NCBI RefSeq assembly: GCF_964340395.1
Contig: NC_135557.1
Location: 13,373,546 to 13,437,545 of the forward strand
Length of the DNA stretch: 64,000 nucleotides
Origin: Glandiceps talaboti
Lineage: Eukaryota; Hemichordata; Enteropneusta; Spengelidae
Direction: 5' to 3'
Both the position numbers and the translations under genes were made by a program. The notes beneath the pieces are model-generated. The model saw only the letters and a program-made list of their open reading frames with translations. It did no database searches and was not told the DNA's origin. This document shows positions 11,071-23,900 of this stretch, piece by piece (position 1 is the first letter of the stretch; every line of letters starts with the position of its first letter).

Positions 11071-13840
11071 AGTGGGGATAGGAGGATTTGGGGTTTGGTA
11101 TATTCAGCTATATAGGCGGAGGCTACCTGTAGTGTTCAAAATTTAGCAATGATGTTGGATGTGGAAAAAAATAAGAAAGATACCTGTTATGTATTGCAAG
11201 TATGTATTGCTTACATTGATCATGTGATAGTCATGTGACTGAATAAAGTAGTTTCTGTAATGGCCGATATATGCCTGTGTGTGATTTCATTACGAGCACA
11301 AGATAATGATGACTAGTGACCGTCAAGGACATAACAATACCTAACAAATTCTTGGTAACTACAACAGCATTTCTCCTCATGCTAGGGTGTCAAAATAGAA
11401 CAAGAAGGCAGACTTATATCTCAGCCGCGCCTTTACGAATTCATTTGACAGGTGTGTAGCGGAAGTTGTGTAGACTGTATTGATGACGGCATCGGTAATT
11501 TCTGATAAGGTAAACCATCAGATCGTAACATCCTCATTTGTATACAATCTTGCCGCTTGCAAAACTAACAGATTTTAATCAGATTGGTGCAGTCTCTGAG
11601 ACTATGTGCTGTCCACGTATGTGGTTAGTCTTGCTGCTAGACGTTCGGGCTTTCTTTCGATGCTATAACTATAAGCGAACGAAGTTCGCATGTGAGGGCT
11701 TGCCCGGATGTTCCATCCTCGATAGCGTTGTTCGGCTGTGTGTCGTATTTTATCGGAAGAACATCCGAGGGCTAGCTGATAGACTAGTACGTGGTAAGCT
11801 TACTCAGTTCAGTGGATCGACCAAACTTTGTTTACACTTTAAACGACATATTTACATATCGTGTCATTTCCAAAATACAAATACATGACTTTGTATGTGC
11901 CAAGTAAAAATAATTACAACTATAATTTGGCTTCAGCCTTTGATAGTGTGCATCTCTTTCCAAAAGGTTCCCTCCGGTCATGTCAGTGATCATACCGGGA
12001 CTGCGTGGCGTTAGGCATGTTGAGGTACTCTGTTGAAAATTTATTGCGAAATTTCAAGCACAAGTTTGAATACAATGGAATAACGGGGGGGGGGGGGGGC
12101 TCACGAGTAGGGGCAATGTGATCCGCTAGTAAACAACTAGTTGGAGATACATTCAAGCTGGAAAGGTTAGAATTTTAGTAAAGCTAATACCGTAATATAA
12201 GAGATATAATTGGGTAATTTCTGACTGAAGAATTCAAAGTGGGAAGTATACACTCGTGAAGACAGGAAACTATTACTAAGTCGACACCCACACCCCTATG
12301 TCACAAAAGACAAATAAAAGTCCACACAGAACAGATTTTATTCAATCTGAAGAAATTCCCAACTTCCAGTTGGAAAAGAAAGTCTATTATAAGGAAGCTG
12401 CAGAAATCACAGTTGAGTAAAGTGCTTTGTAGTCTTGCGACGAATCTGAAAATAAACAGACAACCCATGTTTTCACAGTGAAAAAAGACAAATTTTGATT
12501 AATACGAAAAGGAATTGTCTCTGTCTGTGATCACCGCACATCAACACGAGTGAGTGTCTATACAGGAGTATACTGCATAGTACCAAGCATGTGACTTGAC
12601 ATGACTTGATGAGATAGGGTCAAACTATTACAAAACTAAAAAAAAATCATGATTATGCAAAGGCTTTGGCCCTACATTTGTGATTTTTGAAGTACTAGTA
12701 AAGTCATTTTTGCTATTCTCATTACGGGAAGCTTGCTGGCGTTCGCCCTCACTCGGCGTCACATCCCCAGAATAGTTTACACGCTGTATTGTCCCGCCAT
12801 ATTTTCCGCTAAAAATGGCGTCTCCAACGCAAAATATAAACAAAATTCAAACCTTCGTAATACGCACCGGAAAGTTTACATACTTCATGCTTAGCATGAT
12901 ACAAGTCTATATGTTGTTTCTATACTGCTCGCTTATGGTGACATCCTTGTGTAACACTCAGTTCAAGAACTTTGTGAGGCATATCACTCTGAAGTACATT
13001 TTCATGGCTCTATAAAAATCAAAACTGGACTAAGTAAAACTCATCAATATATAGCTCGATATATGTACCTTTTAATACAATGATTTTTTTAAAATTGTTG
13101 GGACAGATAAATACTACCAAGTGTCTGTGATAATGCAGGAAATTGCTGAATTTCGATAATTGTACCTGAAGATCCAGGTAAAGGCCAAAGGTCAATGTCT
13201 CAAAAGAAAGTTTAAACCTGGCCATATAGGGTAGACACGTGAATGTAGTCTGTATGTATTACGTCTTCGACCTTTCTCATGTTTGTAGGATGACTCCTCC
13301 CCCAGTCTGTTTAAACTAAAATCACATGGGGACACGAGGACGTCATCATGTTTATATGAACGCTGTAGGAGTAGCACAAAAATCTGTGCGATCATTGGGG
13401 ATAGTAAATGGTGTACATTGAGTACGTAATACGGTGCAAGTCAGGACCTAGGCTATATGCAGTCAACCTGTTCGTCACTAGACTATCAGGTTGAACACGG
13501 GATTTATTGGTGGACAATGATGGGGAGCAATGGGTGGTTTGAGTTTGGCACTGACTGTTTTATACATTGTGAACACTCATGCAAATCGGAAATCCTAACG
13601 GACCAATCAAGTTCCTTTAAAATATTATCCGAATGAGCAAAGTGAACGTCACCTAAATGGGATACTCTAAAATTCTTCACAGCAGTCACAATATCCAGTA
13701 AACATGTTCTAGTTCGTCATGGGAAATCTGATCAGAGGTCTCATCCACTTCCATGCTTGAAGTAAATGGCTACAAAATCATCAAGATGTACCACAACAAG
13801 CCATCATAACCACCTTTTGAACATTAAGGCGTAAACAATT
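11071..13840. other. No recognisable gene
   Basis: Open frames such as 11538-11888 (+) and 12628-12843 (-) match no family I know and lack supporting splice or codon signals. G-run at 12087-12100. A short CpG-containing patch at 12720-12840 includes AAAATATGGCGGG on the minus strand; it could be promoter-like but has no frame worth calling. Confidence 0.4.
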
Positions 13841-13950
13841 TTATTTATTTATTTATTTATTTATTGTGTGGTTGTTGTTGTTGTTGTTTTGTTTTGTTTT
13901 GTTTTGTTTTGTTTTTGTTTGTTTTGTTTTTTTTTTTTTGGGGGGGGGGG
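13841..13950. repeat. Simple-repeat cluster (TTTA)n, (GTT)n, (GTTTT)n, poly-T/poly-G
   Basis: Successive low-complexity runs. The (TTTA)n at 13844-13865 read on the minus strand is CAATAAATAAAT..., a LINE-tail-like sequence. Confidence 0.9.
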
Positions 13951-14626
13951 GTTGAATAAAATAGGTTGTCAACCAGAAAAGAAAACAAAATGCCTTTCAA
14001 CGTATGTCAGAAAAAGATAGTTTGCATCCTGACTGGCAAACATGGAAATAAATTGTTGCCATGCATAAGTTGAAAGCCAAAAAAATGTTAAACTCAAACA
14101 TTCCCAAATAAATTTGGTCTATTCAGCATTATGGCAATGGTGTCATATATGGCCAAATCACCATCATTAGAACGTATAGAGCCAATGTTGTATTTCTGGT
14201 GGGTTTTATGCATCAACCAAACATTTGAGTAAAGTCTTGTATCAAATTCACAAATTGTTTTTCTACTTGATCTTCATTTTTCTTTTTCCTTTATAAACGA
14301 GTGACAAAATATAGTTGTATGCTGATTATTGAAACTTAATTTGGACATATTGTACATAATTCTCCATGCTTTCTCAGTACACTTCTCAGTCATCCATTCT
14401 TGCCATTTTGCAAGGCATCCCCCAAATCAGCTCTGTAGATTGATACATGTACATGCCATTAAATACCAAAGACACGTTTTAATCTCGAAAACCTTGTCAA
14501 AATATATTTATTGTCTGATTACAAAATATACATACTGTCAAACCTCGTTAATACGAATACCTTGGGACTAACAGCAAACAGACAAAGTGAATGGTGTTAT
14601 GAAATTCACTTCAAAAGTAACCTCTA

Positions 14627-14690
<64 letters not shown>

Positions 14691-16320
14691 GTGAATATAC
14701 GGTTGGCTGTCTGACCAAACAAGCTACATTTAGATGGGATGAAGTGAGGCCGTTGATTGCTGTAGCATAGCATAAACGCTATCCTTATCAATGATTTGAA
14801 CTATTGTGAACAACTCTCGGTCTAGCATAACTCTATCATTCAAATCATGAAATCTATTCCATTGTGCTTTGCAATGGAAATATAATTATCATAAAGCCCA
14901 GGTCCAATCTCTTTGTTGATTCTAATCACCTGTCAGTGCTGATGACGTCATATGACACAGTTGTCTAAAAACCAATAAAAATTTGCACCTGAATTTTAGG
15001 TGACACCATGAAAATGAAATATTGAAAACATTATTGTAGGTTTAGAGTTGTGGGTATAGCCCAATCTGATTACAATCTGATGTAGTGAAAGCGGCTAGAT
15101 ATCTTTATTTACCTCTATTTCCATCATTGGGGGACGTTTGTTTTATGCAGGGGTCGCCATTTCTAGGGAAAAGGGAAATTGTGATCTATTTTACGGCCTG
15201 AGAAATATCCTGGCTATTCAACAAGGCAAGTGTTCTTAAAGTGAATCTGACGTTCATGGGATAAACAATAATGTGTTCTTTCATGTATATCTAATGTGAA
15301 AGTCTTCAACTGTCAAATTTTCAAGAAAAAAAATGGCTGACACAGATTAATTGATTAGAGTGTAACCACTGTGACCCATTTGGGTGTCAACTCAACAGCC
15401 TTAGTATGTTTATGATGAGAGTACCACTTATCATTTACTGACTGAAATCTACCTTATATAATCAATTTAGTCTGACTAGTTACACAGCTGGGGGGGGGGG
15501 GGTCATATACTTGGATGTCCACAGCTGTATATCTGCAAAACAAGTTCGTATTGACCAACTGAAGTCTCAGCCAAAACCGTATTCTGTAAGAGGTGTCTGC
15601 TCTGACAAATTGAAAAGATGGAAATACTCACTGTACTCACAAAAACGAAAGAATACATGTGCGTACAAAATTGAAGACCAGAACAAGCAATGTATAATTT
15701 GTTAGCTGAACATCTACAAGCTCATGAGAGACAGCATAGTCAACTTAAAATGGGCTACTTTGAGCATGAAAACAGAATAAACAACAGAGACTAAAAAGTA
15801 TTTGCAAAAGGGTGTCTGCGCCAACTAGGAGTTAGCCGAAAAATCCAATATATAGAAATAGCTCCGAGCAAGAAGGATCAACTACTACCAATCCAGGTGG
15901 CGTATCGCCAATAGTTTGCCTTGGTAAATCAACCTAAAATATAGTTGGTGATCTCTACCTAGCATTAAACCATACATGTTTTCAACGTCTGTCCTGATTT
16001 ACAGTTCACTAGATTGATTAGAAGGAGCATCAACAAATAATCGAGCAAACTAACAATATAAAAATTGACAATTGAGTTAAATTTTTCACAATGATTTGAA
16101 ACTCATGGAAATATTACAAATTTATGAAAAAGTATCAAATTGTACGACTTGTAACAGAATATCAGAATATCGTAAATTTTCAACAATTAAAAATAAAAAT
16201 GATGGGAAAACTCAAATGAAGAAATTAAATCACTTGTTAGGGAACAGTAATCTTAATATAAGATTTGAATATATTCCATCAAATAATAGTATTCTCTACT
16301 CATAGGCTTCTGTTTATAAA
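13951..16320. other. No recognisable gene; (GT)n at 14629-14692
   Basis: AT-rich, with short random frames only. It contains a (GT)n microsatellite (14629-14692), a perfect CRE palindrome TGACGTCA at 14943-14950 and a G12 run near 15491. Confidence 0.45.
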
Positions 16321-16340
16321 TAAAGATAAAAAATAAAATG

Positions 16341-16346
16341 TTTATT
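16341..16346 (-). terminator. Candidate poly(A) signal AATAAA for the claudin-like gene
   Basis: Reverse complement of TTTATT, 97 nt past the stop codon at 16443-16445, with AT-rich surroundings. This is the first canonical signal downstream of the stop. Confidence 0.5.
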
Positions 16347-16442
16347 CAGCTACTTGTTGAGCACACAGAGACAGTATATATGACCATATTAGCAATATCA
16401 GTAGATATTAAGGTTAAACAAACAACTGAGTTCAGTAATCGA

Positions 16443-16618
16443 TCATGATCGTTTTTCTGCAGGCATACCATAATATGCAATTACACCTCCTCCTCCGATG
16501 GCCAATGGAATGGCGATCCATCCCAGGATTATGGAATATCCATACTTGTAGTCTAAGCCAGTGGCTTCTTTCTGAGTCTTCAGGTCGTACCACAAAGTTC
16601 CAAATAAGACAAGTAATC
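16443..16618 (-). CDS. Claudin-like exon 3 (last exon)
   Basis: Acceptor ...CTTATAG before 16618; TGA at 16443-16445. Encodes the end of TM3 (GLLVLFGTLWYDL), the second loop (KTQKEATGLDYKYG), TM4 and the tail. Confidence 0.88.
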
Positions 16619-16893
16619 CTATAAGATATGAACAATAAAAGTATTACAGTTGTATGTATGTATGTATGTATGTATGTATGTATGTATGTATGTATGTATG
16701 TCCCATGTATGTATGTATGTATGTATGTATGTATGTATGTATGTATGTATGTATGTACATTGTATGTATGTATGTATGTATGTATGTATGTATGTATGTA
16801 TGTATGTATGAACGGTATGTATGTATGTATGTATGTATGTATGTATGTATGTATGTATGTATGTATGTATGTGCGTACGTACGTACGTACGTG

Positions 16894-16927
<34 letters not shown>

Positions 16928-19900
16928 TGTATGTATGTATGTATGTACACCCATATGTATGGTATTTTTACTCTCTGTGTTATTTATATATTATGACAAA
17001 TAAATGTATATATAGTAATGTTAACATACCTGTCAAAGCTATGGCACATCCAGACACAATCTTGGCTTTGTTGACAGTCTCCCTTATCACAGCATATAGA
17101 CCAAGGATCAAAGCACCCACACATACCGAACAGGCTGTGATCATGAATGCTCGGGAACCGTATACACTTGCTGAAATAGATGTACAGGTTTGCAATTGAA
17201 AGATCTGTATACCAATTAAAGGTCAAGTGATAGCAATCCATCAACCAAAGGTATAGGGCCAGTAATTATGAGGTGACGGGTGCGGAGGAAATCAAAAATA
17301 ACTTCTTCTATACAATGTGACACTATCCGATTAAATTTTTCTAAAAATTGGTCCTTGCTAAATTTCATTTTTTTTTACATAAATCTCTCCTCTATCATTG
17401 TGCACACAGTTAGTTTGATAACATGGGGGTTAAACACATTAAATATATATTACCTTTAAGTTTAATAATTGCCTTTTTACTAGTTTTAGTTTCTTTATAT
17501 ATTTACTTTACGAATAATAATTGAGTGTTTACTCGCTGGATGTCCACTTCACTGTACGTCACCCATCAGCAAGTGTAGCACAGAATCAGACAGTACTAAC
17601 AACATATTAATTCGCAACTGACATATTGGCAAAATAGTGGAACGCAAACTAACAGGGTTTAAACTACTCCCGGGGGTGTATGCCGCCCTGACAAATTCCA
17701 CACCCATTTGTAGACTAATTTTAGTACTCAGTCACATTTTATTTCATTGGCATTTACGTCAGAAAATCGTATAAGTTAATTATGATGGAAAAGATTTGGC
17801 GATCTACGCACTATGATAGAAGAAATCGTACTATGCAATATAAAAGGTAAAAAAAAACCACATTACAAGGAGATTTGTTTCTCGTCTTCGCTGGCGTTAC
17901 TTGAGAACATGTGCGTCGGAGCTTTTTATCCCTCAATTCCTGTATGTATTTCTTTCCACAAATGTCACGTGTGCCACAGATAACCAGAACATAATTGCAT
18001 GAATAGAAGTTAGAACTGGCTCAGCAGGCTATAGGCACGTACAACTAATATGATGTAGGTTTGGTGATTCACTCATGTAACATGACATTTATTGCACACC
18101 CTCAGATAACTTCTAATGCAAAGGAAACAATTAAGTAGATGCTGTACTGTGCACAGTGGGGATGTAGAAGTAGTCAAGTTGAAATGTTGATTATCAGTTA
18201 GAAAATAAACAAATATGACAGCCATTAAAACCATCCAAGTCCATGAGTATATATAATGTTTTCTTTAGAAGCCTGTTTTATTGCACAGTGAAATAATAGC
18301 CATGCTTATCAGTGTTCAATGTGATTGGACAAAGGATTCCGCTATGTTTATTGTGTCTCTATTAAAATTTGTCTATCCTTGTGTCAAAAACGTAATGTCC
18401 CATGAGTGAAACACCAAGCCTACATCATTGTAACTGTAATCATGTCCCATGGGTGAAACACCAAGCCTACATCATTTTAGCTGTAATGTTCCATGAGTGA
18501 AACACCAAGCCTACATCATTTTAGCTGTAGTGTTCCATGAGTGAAACACCAAGCCTACATCATTTAGCTGTAATGTCCCATGAGTGAAACACCAAGCCTA
18601 CATCATTGTAGCTGTAATGTCCCATGAGTGAAACACCAAGCCTACATCATTTTAGCTGTAATGTCCCGTGGATGAAACCGCACGCCTACATCATTTCAGC
18701 TGTGATGTCCCATGAGTGAAACACTAAGCCTACATCATTTTAGCTGTAATGTCCCATGAGTGAAATACCAAGCCTACATCATTTTAGCTGTAATGTCCCT
18801 ATGAGTGAAACACTAAGCCTACATCATTTTAGCTGTAATGTCCGATGAGTGAAACACCAAGCCTACATCATTGTAGCTGTAATGTCCCATGAGTGAAACA
18901 CCAAGCCTACATCATTGTAGCTGTAAGGTCCCATGAGTGAAACACCAAGCCTACACCATTTAGCTGTAAGGTCCCATGAGTGAAACACCAAGCCTACATC
19001 ATTGTAGCTGTAATGTCCCATGAGTGAAACACCAAGCCTACATCATTTAGCTGTAATATCCCATGAGTGAAACACCAAGCCTACATCATTTAGCTGTAAT
19101 GTCCCATGAGTGAAACACCAAGCCTACATCATTGTAGCTGTAAAGTCCCATGAGTGAAACACCAAGCCTACATCATTTTAGCTATAAATTAAGTACGTCA
19201 TGACCCATGACAAAGTTAGGCTTTCTTCACAAGCACTATGCATGTGTAGTCACTCATGTCCATTAGTCTGTGATACATGTAAAACCTTCAAGCGTCCATT
19301 GTACAGATTTCAGTCATGGCTGTTTGCATTATTTACAGCAGAAAGACTTCAAACATGTCAAAGGGACGGTGACATTTGATCATATAAAATACAGTGATTT
19401 GAAACATGGGATATTAAAGGACAGAAACGTGGTGTCGACATCTTCTACACAGTGTAGGCCTACAGATACGCTATTGTCAGATACCTGGGGTTTTTATTGC
19501 GCCACAGAATGACCTTCAACAAGTCAACCCCAGTTGACCCCGACGTATTGTAATGGCGAGTGTGCACCATGGTGCCAGTTAAGTCGAGAAATCCCACTTT
19601 GGATGCTGCGACCCCGCTTTTTTTAATTTCTCCTTTTTCGATTACATTTGGCTAAGTTTAACTTGGCATGTGGTGTTTTCAGTATTGTAATAGTTTGTGT
19701 GGGCGCCCCATTCCCACTAGCCACGTCCAAATGGAGAAGAATGGTACGGTGTATTGTCGATCGAAGTCGACATTAATCAAATTTAAAATTAAAAGTAGAC
19801 CTTTTTTCCGTGAAAAAGCGCCTCTGTTCTGTTGTGAGTGAAATGACAAAATAAAACCCTTACCTTTGAGATCCTGATATCCTAAATCCACACATTCATG

Positions 19901-20062
19901 TATATCATAATTATGTGTTGTACACCTACGCCATAATCCAGCGTTAGAAGATTCTCCAACCACGTCATATACAAACCAGTAGTGAGTTGCTGTACAGACG
20001 ATGTACAGAATGGCAGCTATGGCAGAAAGGACAAGGCCCACAGTCATCTTGATTCTTGACAT
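16443..20062 (-). CDS. Claudin/PMP22/EMP-like four-transmembrane protein (first exon 1a)
   Basis: Exons 19864-20062, 17030-17170 and 16443-16618 (minus) join in phase 1 at both junctions into a 171-aa protein, the usual size for PMP22/EMP/MP20-type members and slightly short for claudins. TM1 is about residues 6-28 (KMTVGLVLSAIAAILYIVCT). The first loop carries W, AGLW, C and C of the W-GLW-C-C family signature. TM2 (about 78-95) is AFMITACSVCVGALILGLYA. TM3 spans the exon 2/3 junction (about 105-122), and TM4 (about 138-158) is SIILGWIAIPLAIGGGGVIA. A short cytoplasmic tail ends MPAEKRS and lacks the C-terminal YV PDZ ligand of classical claudins. The family sits at the plasma membrane and contributes to junctions or membrane organisation; which subgroup this is cannot be decided. 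A second possible first exon lies at 23901-24102. Confidence 0.85.
16650..16947. repeat. (ATGT)n microsatellite in the claudin-like gene, intron 2
   Basis: About 300 bp of TATG units interrupted by short variants (CCCATG, ACATTG, AACGG, GCGTACGTACG). It lies between exon 2 and exon 3, 32 bp from the exon 3 acceptor. Open frames through it on both strands are artefacts. Confidence 0.95.
17030..17170 (-). CDS. Claudin-like exon 2
   Basis: Acceptor ...ATTTCAG before 17170, donor GTATGT after 17030; 141 nt, phase 1 to phase 1. Encodes ASVYGSRAFMITACSVCVG and TM2, then the start of TM3 (IVSGCAIALT). Confidence 0.88.
17171..18390. other. Claudin-like intron 1, proximal part; nothing recognised
   Basis: AT-rich unique sequence without recognisable coding or repeat structure. 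Confidence 0.5.
18393..19188. repeat. Minisatellite, 44-bp unit, about 18 copies
   Basis: Unit core CCCATGAGTGAAACACCAAG followed by CCTACATCATTTTAGCTGTA. Copies differ by few substitutions and by one or two bases in the T-run (CATTTTAG, CATTTAG, CATTGTAG). It is in intron 1 of the claudin-like gene. It is contiguous tandem DNA without unique spacers, so not a CRISPR array. Confidence 0.95.
19864..20062 (-). CDS. Claudin-like exon 1a
   Basis: ATG at 20062, donor GTAAGG after 19864, 199 nt, phase 1. Encodes TM1 and the W-GLW-C-C loop up to ...GYQDLK. Start chosen because it aligns with the starts of exons 1b and 1c. Confidence 0.85.
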
Positions 20063-20290
20063 CCTTAATGCTGGGTATTGGTGTGAGATGTTGCTTTGGA
20101 ATTAAAATGAAACAAAGTCAAGACAGACTTTGCTAACATTCAAGGTTGAAATAGCGTTTTTTGCGTGTACTTAAATGAAAGTGTTTGCTGGTGTGTTTAC
20201 ACGGGTACCGTGATGCGTTTGCTCAATGTGACGCCTTAGTGCACCTATTATGTGCTTGGCTTTGTTAAGGTCAACACCTTGATTTATGGG
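20063..20290 (-). promoter_or_regulatory. 5' flank of claudin-like exon 1a, conserved with that of exon 1c
   Basis: Aligned blocks with 6898-6926 plus 10864-11060 (the flank of exon 1c with the foldback element removed) and, more weakly, with 24103-24150 upstream of exon 1b (TTGCCTTGGAAACAT). No TATA box identified. Confidence 0.5.
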
Positions 20291-21620
20291 TCGGGGGAGA
20301 TTTTTGTTTGGTATATATTCAAATGGCATTTCTTCTCATAAGAAGGCAGGCTCACCAGCGACTGTTGTAATGCATGTGTAGTGCATGGAGAGGAAGTTGT
20401 GGTGTCGACCAAAAAATTGAATAGTCGTTATTGTTTTTGACACACCTGATGTCGGATTCTATTGCGGGTGCCGACAACTGAATTCACGCAGTCTGCAGTT
20501 TGTGTGTGTACACTTGAACATAGCTTGACTACATCTTATCCCTGTTTACTTCATCAACAGCCCCACATGGAAAATATTTTGTAATGATGTAACTATTTAA
20601 GTAACGATGAATGTGACTGATTAGTAGTTGTGTGTTGGGAAAGAGTTAAGATATCAACAGGTGGTGAAACTGCTAAACTACTGAACAGACCAGTTGACAA
20701 ATTGAATAGGTATTGCTGACCTAGAAAGTCAGTGGCCCATGAGAAAGTAGTTACTAAGAACTTTTGCCGTAAATCAAGAATCGGTTCTTTTCTCTCTTTG
20801 GGCCGGCAATACGTTTTTCGGGGGGTGTTTTAGTGAAATCCCTCTACCCTCCCCAGCAAATGAAATGATTCTCCAGAAAAGGGCAAGTACCATGAAGTCT
20901 AAAGACGGCTGACAAAGGCGCTGCTCTAGTTAATAAGGACCGTAACACACACGCACGCACGCGCACACGCACCAGTCAGTATGGTATTCAATGTAAACTC
21001 CCTGCATGCCATAGCTGACCAATGATCTGATGAAATCATTGTCAGGTTGCTTGTTGAGCAATTACTGAGGAGGGGGGGGGAGGGGCAACCCCCATAGAAG
21101 ACCATACAGAGAAGGTCAGCTGGACATGGGTAGTATCTAAGGCTTATAAGCTAAGAGACTTTGTATATTTTTCTTCATGAACAGGTATAGCAAAGGGTCG
21201 GATAACACACACATGCACTTTTTTAAATTATATAATTGACAAATAAAACTAAAATAGAGTAAAATATATGCAAATGCCCTAAGGAGCCGTGCCCTGAGAT
21301 AATTACCATAAAATTAAGATTTGCATATATAAAGCGCCCTCAAACGACCATTTATATTCTTGCGTTTACGTCATGCTTCCGTCTTTTGATATTTTGGAGA
21401 ATACAACTGACAAGTGATGGCAGACGAAATAATTTCAGCGCTTTAATCTTGGATCATTGAGCGTAGAGCGTACGTTGTTGAAGAACTTATCTTTACAAAA
21501 CTTTTTCAAGGCAAGTTATGATACTTTAAAACAGCTCATCCGTTGTCCGCCGATCTCAACCCTTACCATATATCGTGGGGGTGGGGGTGGGAGTGGGGGT
21601 ACTCCCAAATCTTCAAAACA
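20291..21620. other. No recognisable gene
   Basis: Non-coding; G-runs near 21071 and 21578. One short frame at 21457-21753 (+) is dominated by GGGTGGGGG and is not convincing. Confidence 0.45.
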
Positions 21621-21621
21621 T

Positions 21622-22140
21622 CTAACCATGTATAATCCAAACACAGAAACATTTTTTCCAATTAGCTTTATTAACAATAACAATAACAATCTTTGTTACA
21701 TTTCTACCAGAGATTACTTGCACCGATGCGCACGCATACTTAATGGCATTTGATCTGTTTATACGTCCCTGAGTGCAATACCACAAAACATTATGTCTAT
21801 AAAGACGACATACATGTAAAATTAAAGTTCCCTGGAATTTAAAATTGAAATTGCTGATGCGGAAAAGAGAACTTTTATAACAATTCCTGCGTGCTTTTGG
21901 TACGCAGAATCTGCGACCTGAGGGGAGTTTTTCATAACATGGATCAAGGGGATGTGTCTTGTCTTTAAGTATCCCACGTGTTATCCTCTTGATGGAATTA
22001 TGGTATAATTCTGACAATTGAATTTGCCGTGTTCCTATGAGTTTAGATGCTGTATTAATAACACGACTGAGTTTGAGTTCTGAACGCGTAGCTGAACAAA
22101 ACTATGTACGCGTCATCGCCCTACAAGAACCTGACGATGG
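21622..22140 (-). mobile_element. LINE (CR1/L2-like) 3' fragment
   Basis: Minus-strand translation shows SRVINTASKLIGTRQIQLSE then LYHNSIKRITRGILKD, HPLDPCYEKLPSGRRFCVPK and ARRNCYKSSLFRI, the typical C-terminal end of a CR1/L2-type ORF2 downstream of the RT domain. The catalytic RT part is absent. A (TTATTG)n-like stretch with AATAAAG at 21661-21690 probably marks the 3' tail. It is related to, but distinct from, the fragment at 7672-8600. Confidence 0.8.
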
Positions 22141-22149
22141 TAAGCAATA

Positions 22150-22379
22150 GGGAACTTGCAAACCCGCCATGTTGAATGTTGCATCATGGGAAATGTAATA
22201 ATAAATACTAATCAAATAGTATTGTAAACAATAATGTTACATTGTTTTCAATCTCAAATGATCAATTCATAGTCGCCCTGACCACTGGGGGGTTTATTTT
22301 ATGATTAGGTATTATGATAACCACATATAATTCCATATCCTTTGCATCTGAGCATGCTCAGCCTGGATTGCAAGCTCCC
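22150..22379 (+). mobile_element. MITE with GGGAACTTGCA termini, TA target site (copy 1)
   Basis: The left end GGGAACTTGCAAACCCGCC and the right end ...GGATTGCAAGCTCCC form an inverted repeat; TA dinucleotides flank both sides (22148-22149, 22380-22381). It is 230 bp and matches the inverted copy at 25986-26228 along its length. Confidence 0.8.
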
Positions 22380-22683
22380 TATTGTTGAGTGGCCATGCGG
22401 CTGTAAAAGGGAGCAAGGTATACATATATACAAGGTATATAGCAATAACAGACATGAAACAGAGGTGTATGTGACTATTATAATGTTTATTACAAGTGAC
22501 AACATTGTCTTTGAAATTTACATTTAAAAAAAAAGTTAACTTTTCAGTATCATACAGTCTTTGTTGTGAGTGACTGCCATCGAATCTAGATCACCAAGTG
22601 TGGAACTCAAATTACTGTTAGTACCTGTGGTGCAATAGAATAAGTTTGAATAATGCAGCGAATTTCATAATGGGGTAATGAAA

Positions 22684-22795
22684 TGGTGATGTGCGCGCGC
22701 GCGTTTGTGTATGTGTGTGTTTGTCTCTATCTGTCTGCCTGCCTGTCTGTCTGTCTGTCTGTCTGCATGTGTGTCTGTCTGTATCATCATTTTCT
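22684..22795. repeat. Low-complexity GCGCGC / (GT)n / (CTGT)n cluster
   Basis: Simple repeats of mixed type within 110 bp. Confidence 0.85.
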
Positions 22796-23900
22796 CTCTC
22801 AAACAAGTAGCACTATTTCACTGAAACTTGGTAAGGCCAGAAAAAATAAATCAGCTGTTCAACGGGCCCGACCTGCCCATATTTTTGCATTTCAATTTTT
22901 TTTCATGCGGGCTTCAAATATCAAAAATGGCTGCTGTACTACTTATGTTTAACTTCAAAACACCGTCGCCCCCCCCCCCCCCCTCCGGCCGGCCGTAACA
23001 ACTGATCGCTCCCCAAGTTCGTGCAAGAGTTCACAAGTCATGTAGAGGTAAGCTTAAATATTGACCAAACACCTTGACGTATTAAGCTTATGTCAAGAAA
23101 TTTGCTGGTTTCCGTCATAAATGCTATGATGTTTATATTGTGTCAAATGTGCAGTAAATTGTGACTAGCCAAAAATAGGTTAGTGACCACGAAAACAATT
23201 GAGTGTAGTGCTCAGCTTTGAGTTCTGATTCACTCAAATGATATTCCATCATGGAAATTCCTACACTTTACATGTTTTAACGGCCTGTATTTTAAATCAC
23301 TAGACATACCAGTAAACAAATAACAACACTAGCACAATGCGAAATTAGTATGAAATTCCTAATAAGTCATTCTTGTAGTAAGTCAGTCTGGGTAGCATGA
23401 TTAATCACATGTATGTCTACTAGCAGTGTTTAGCGATGTCATGGTTTATGATACCTTGGAGTAATTATACAGACAGTATAATTACTCCAAGATGATACAT
23501 ACATGTAGGACAAGTCATTGGAAGGTTACTGAAGTCAATCCAAGTCGATTTGAACAGCCTAAACTAAGTTGTAGTGGTCATTTCCACCCATACTGAACGC
23601 AGACGCTCTCAGAGCGACAACCCACGCTATACTGTGACACAAGTTACACAATGTTTTCCTTTAAGCATTTGCCCCCCAAGCGGAAACTCTCGCGTTTTGC
23701 GAGATCTCGGCCCCCACTTAAGAATATGGTTTATTGGAGAGTGCCTGATCTTATTTCCTTCTCGAGCAAATTTGTCGACAAGGAAAACTAGGTGTCCACC
23801 ATTCTCCGTGGTGTAACAGTTGTAGTTCAAGTGTGATAAGCTCGGTAGATAACGACATGAAACAACTTTAAATTTGTACCAAATTATAGCAGAAGTTTAC
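22796..23900. other. Non-coding between exon 1b and the LINE fragment
   Basis: Contains a C-run at about 22968-22983 and the hairpin at 23455-23491. No gene recognised. Confidence 0.45.
23455..23491. repeat. Perfect 16-bp hairpin
   Basis: CTTGGAGTAATTATAC, a 5-nt AGACA spacer, then its exact reverse complement. Isolated; no transcript assigned. Confidence 0.85.

Noticed and set aside
11538-11888. 116-codon plus frame
   Set aside because: No domain, no signal of splicing, atypical composition; likely random.
12628-12843. 71-codon minus frame near a CpG-containing patch with ATGGCGG
   Set aside because: The GGCGG ATG frame stops within eight codons and the longer frame has no recognisable features.
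16432-17199. Several long frames of HTYI or MYVC repeats on both strands
   Set aside because: Produced by (ATGT)n in the claudin-like intron 2; only the real exons at 16443-16618 and 17030-17170 are kept.
18393-19188. Possible CRISPR array
   Set aside because: Units are contiguous with no unique spacers, in a eukaryotic intron; it is a minisatellite.
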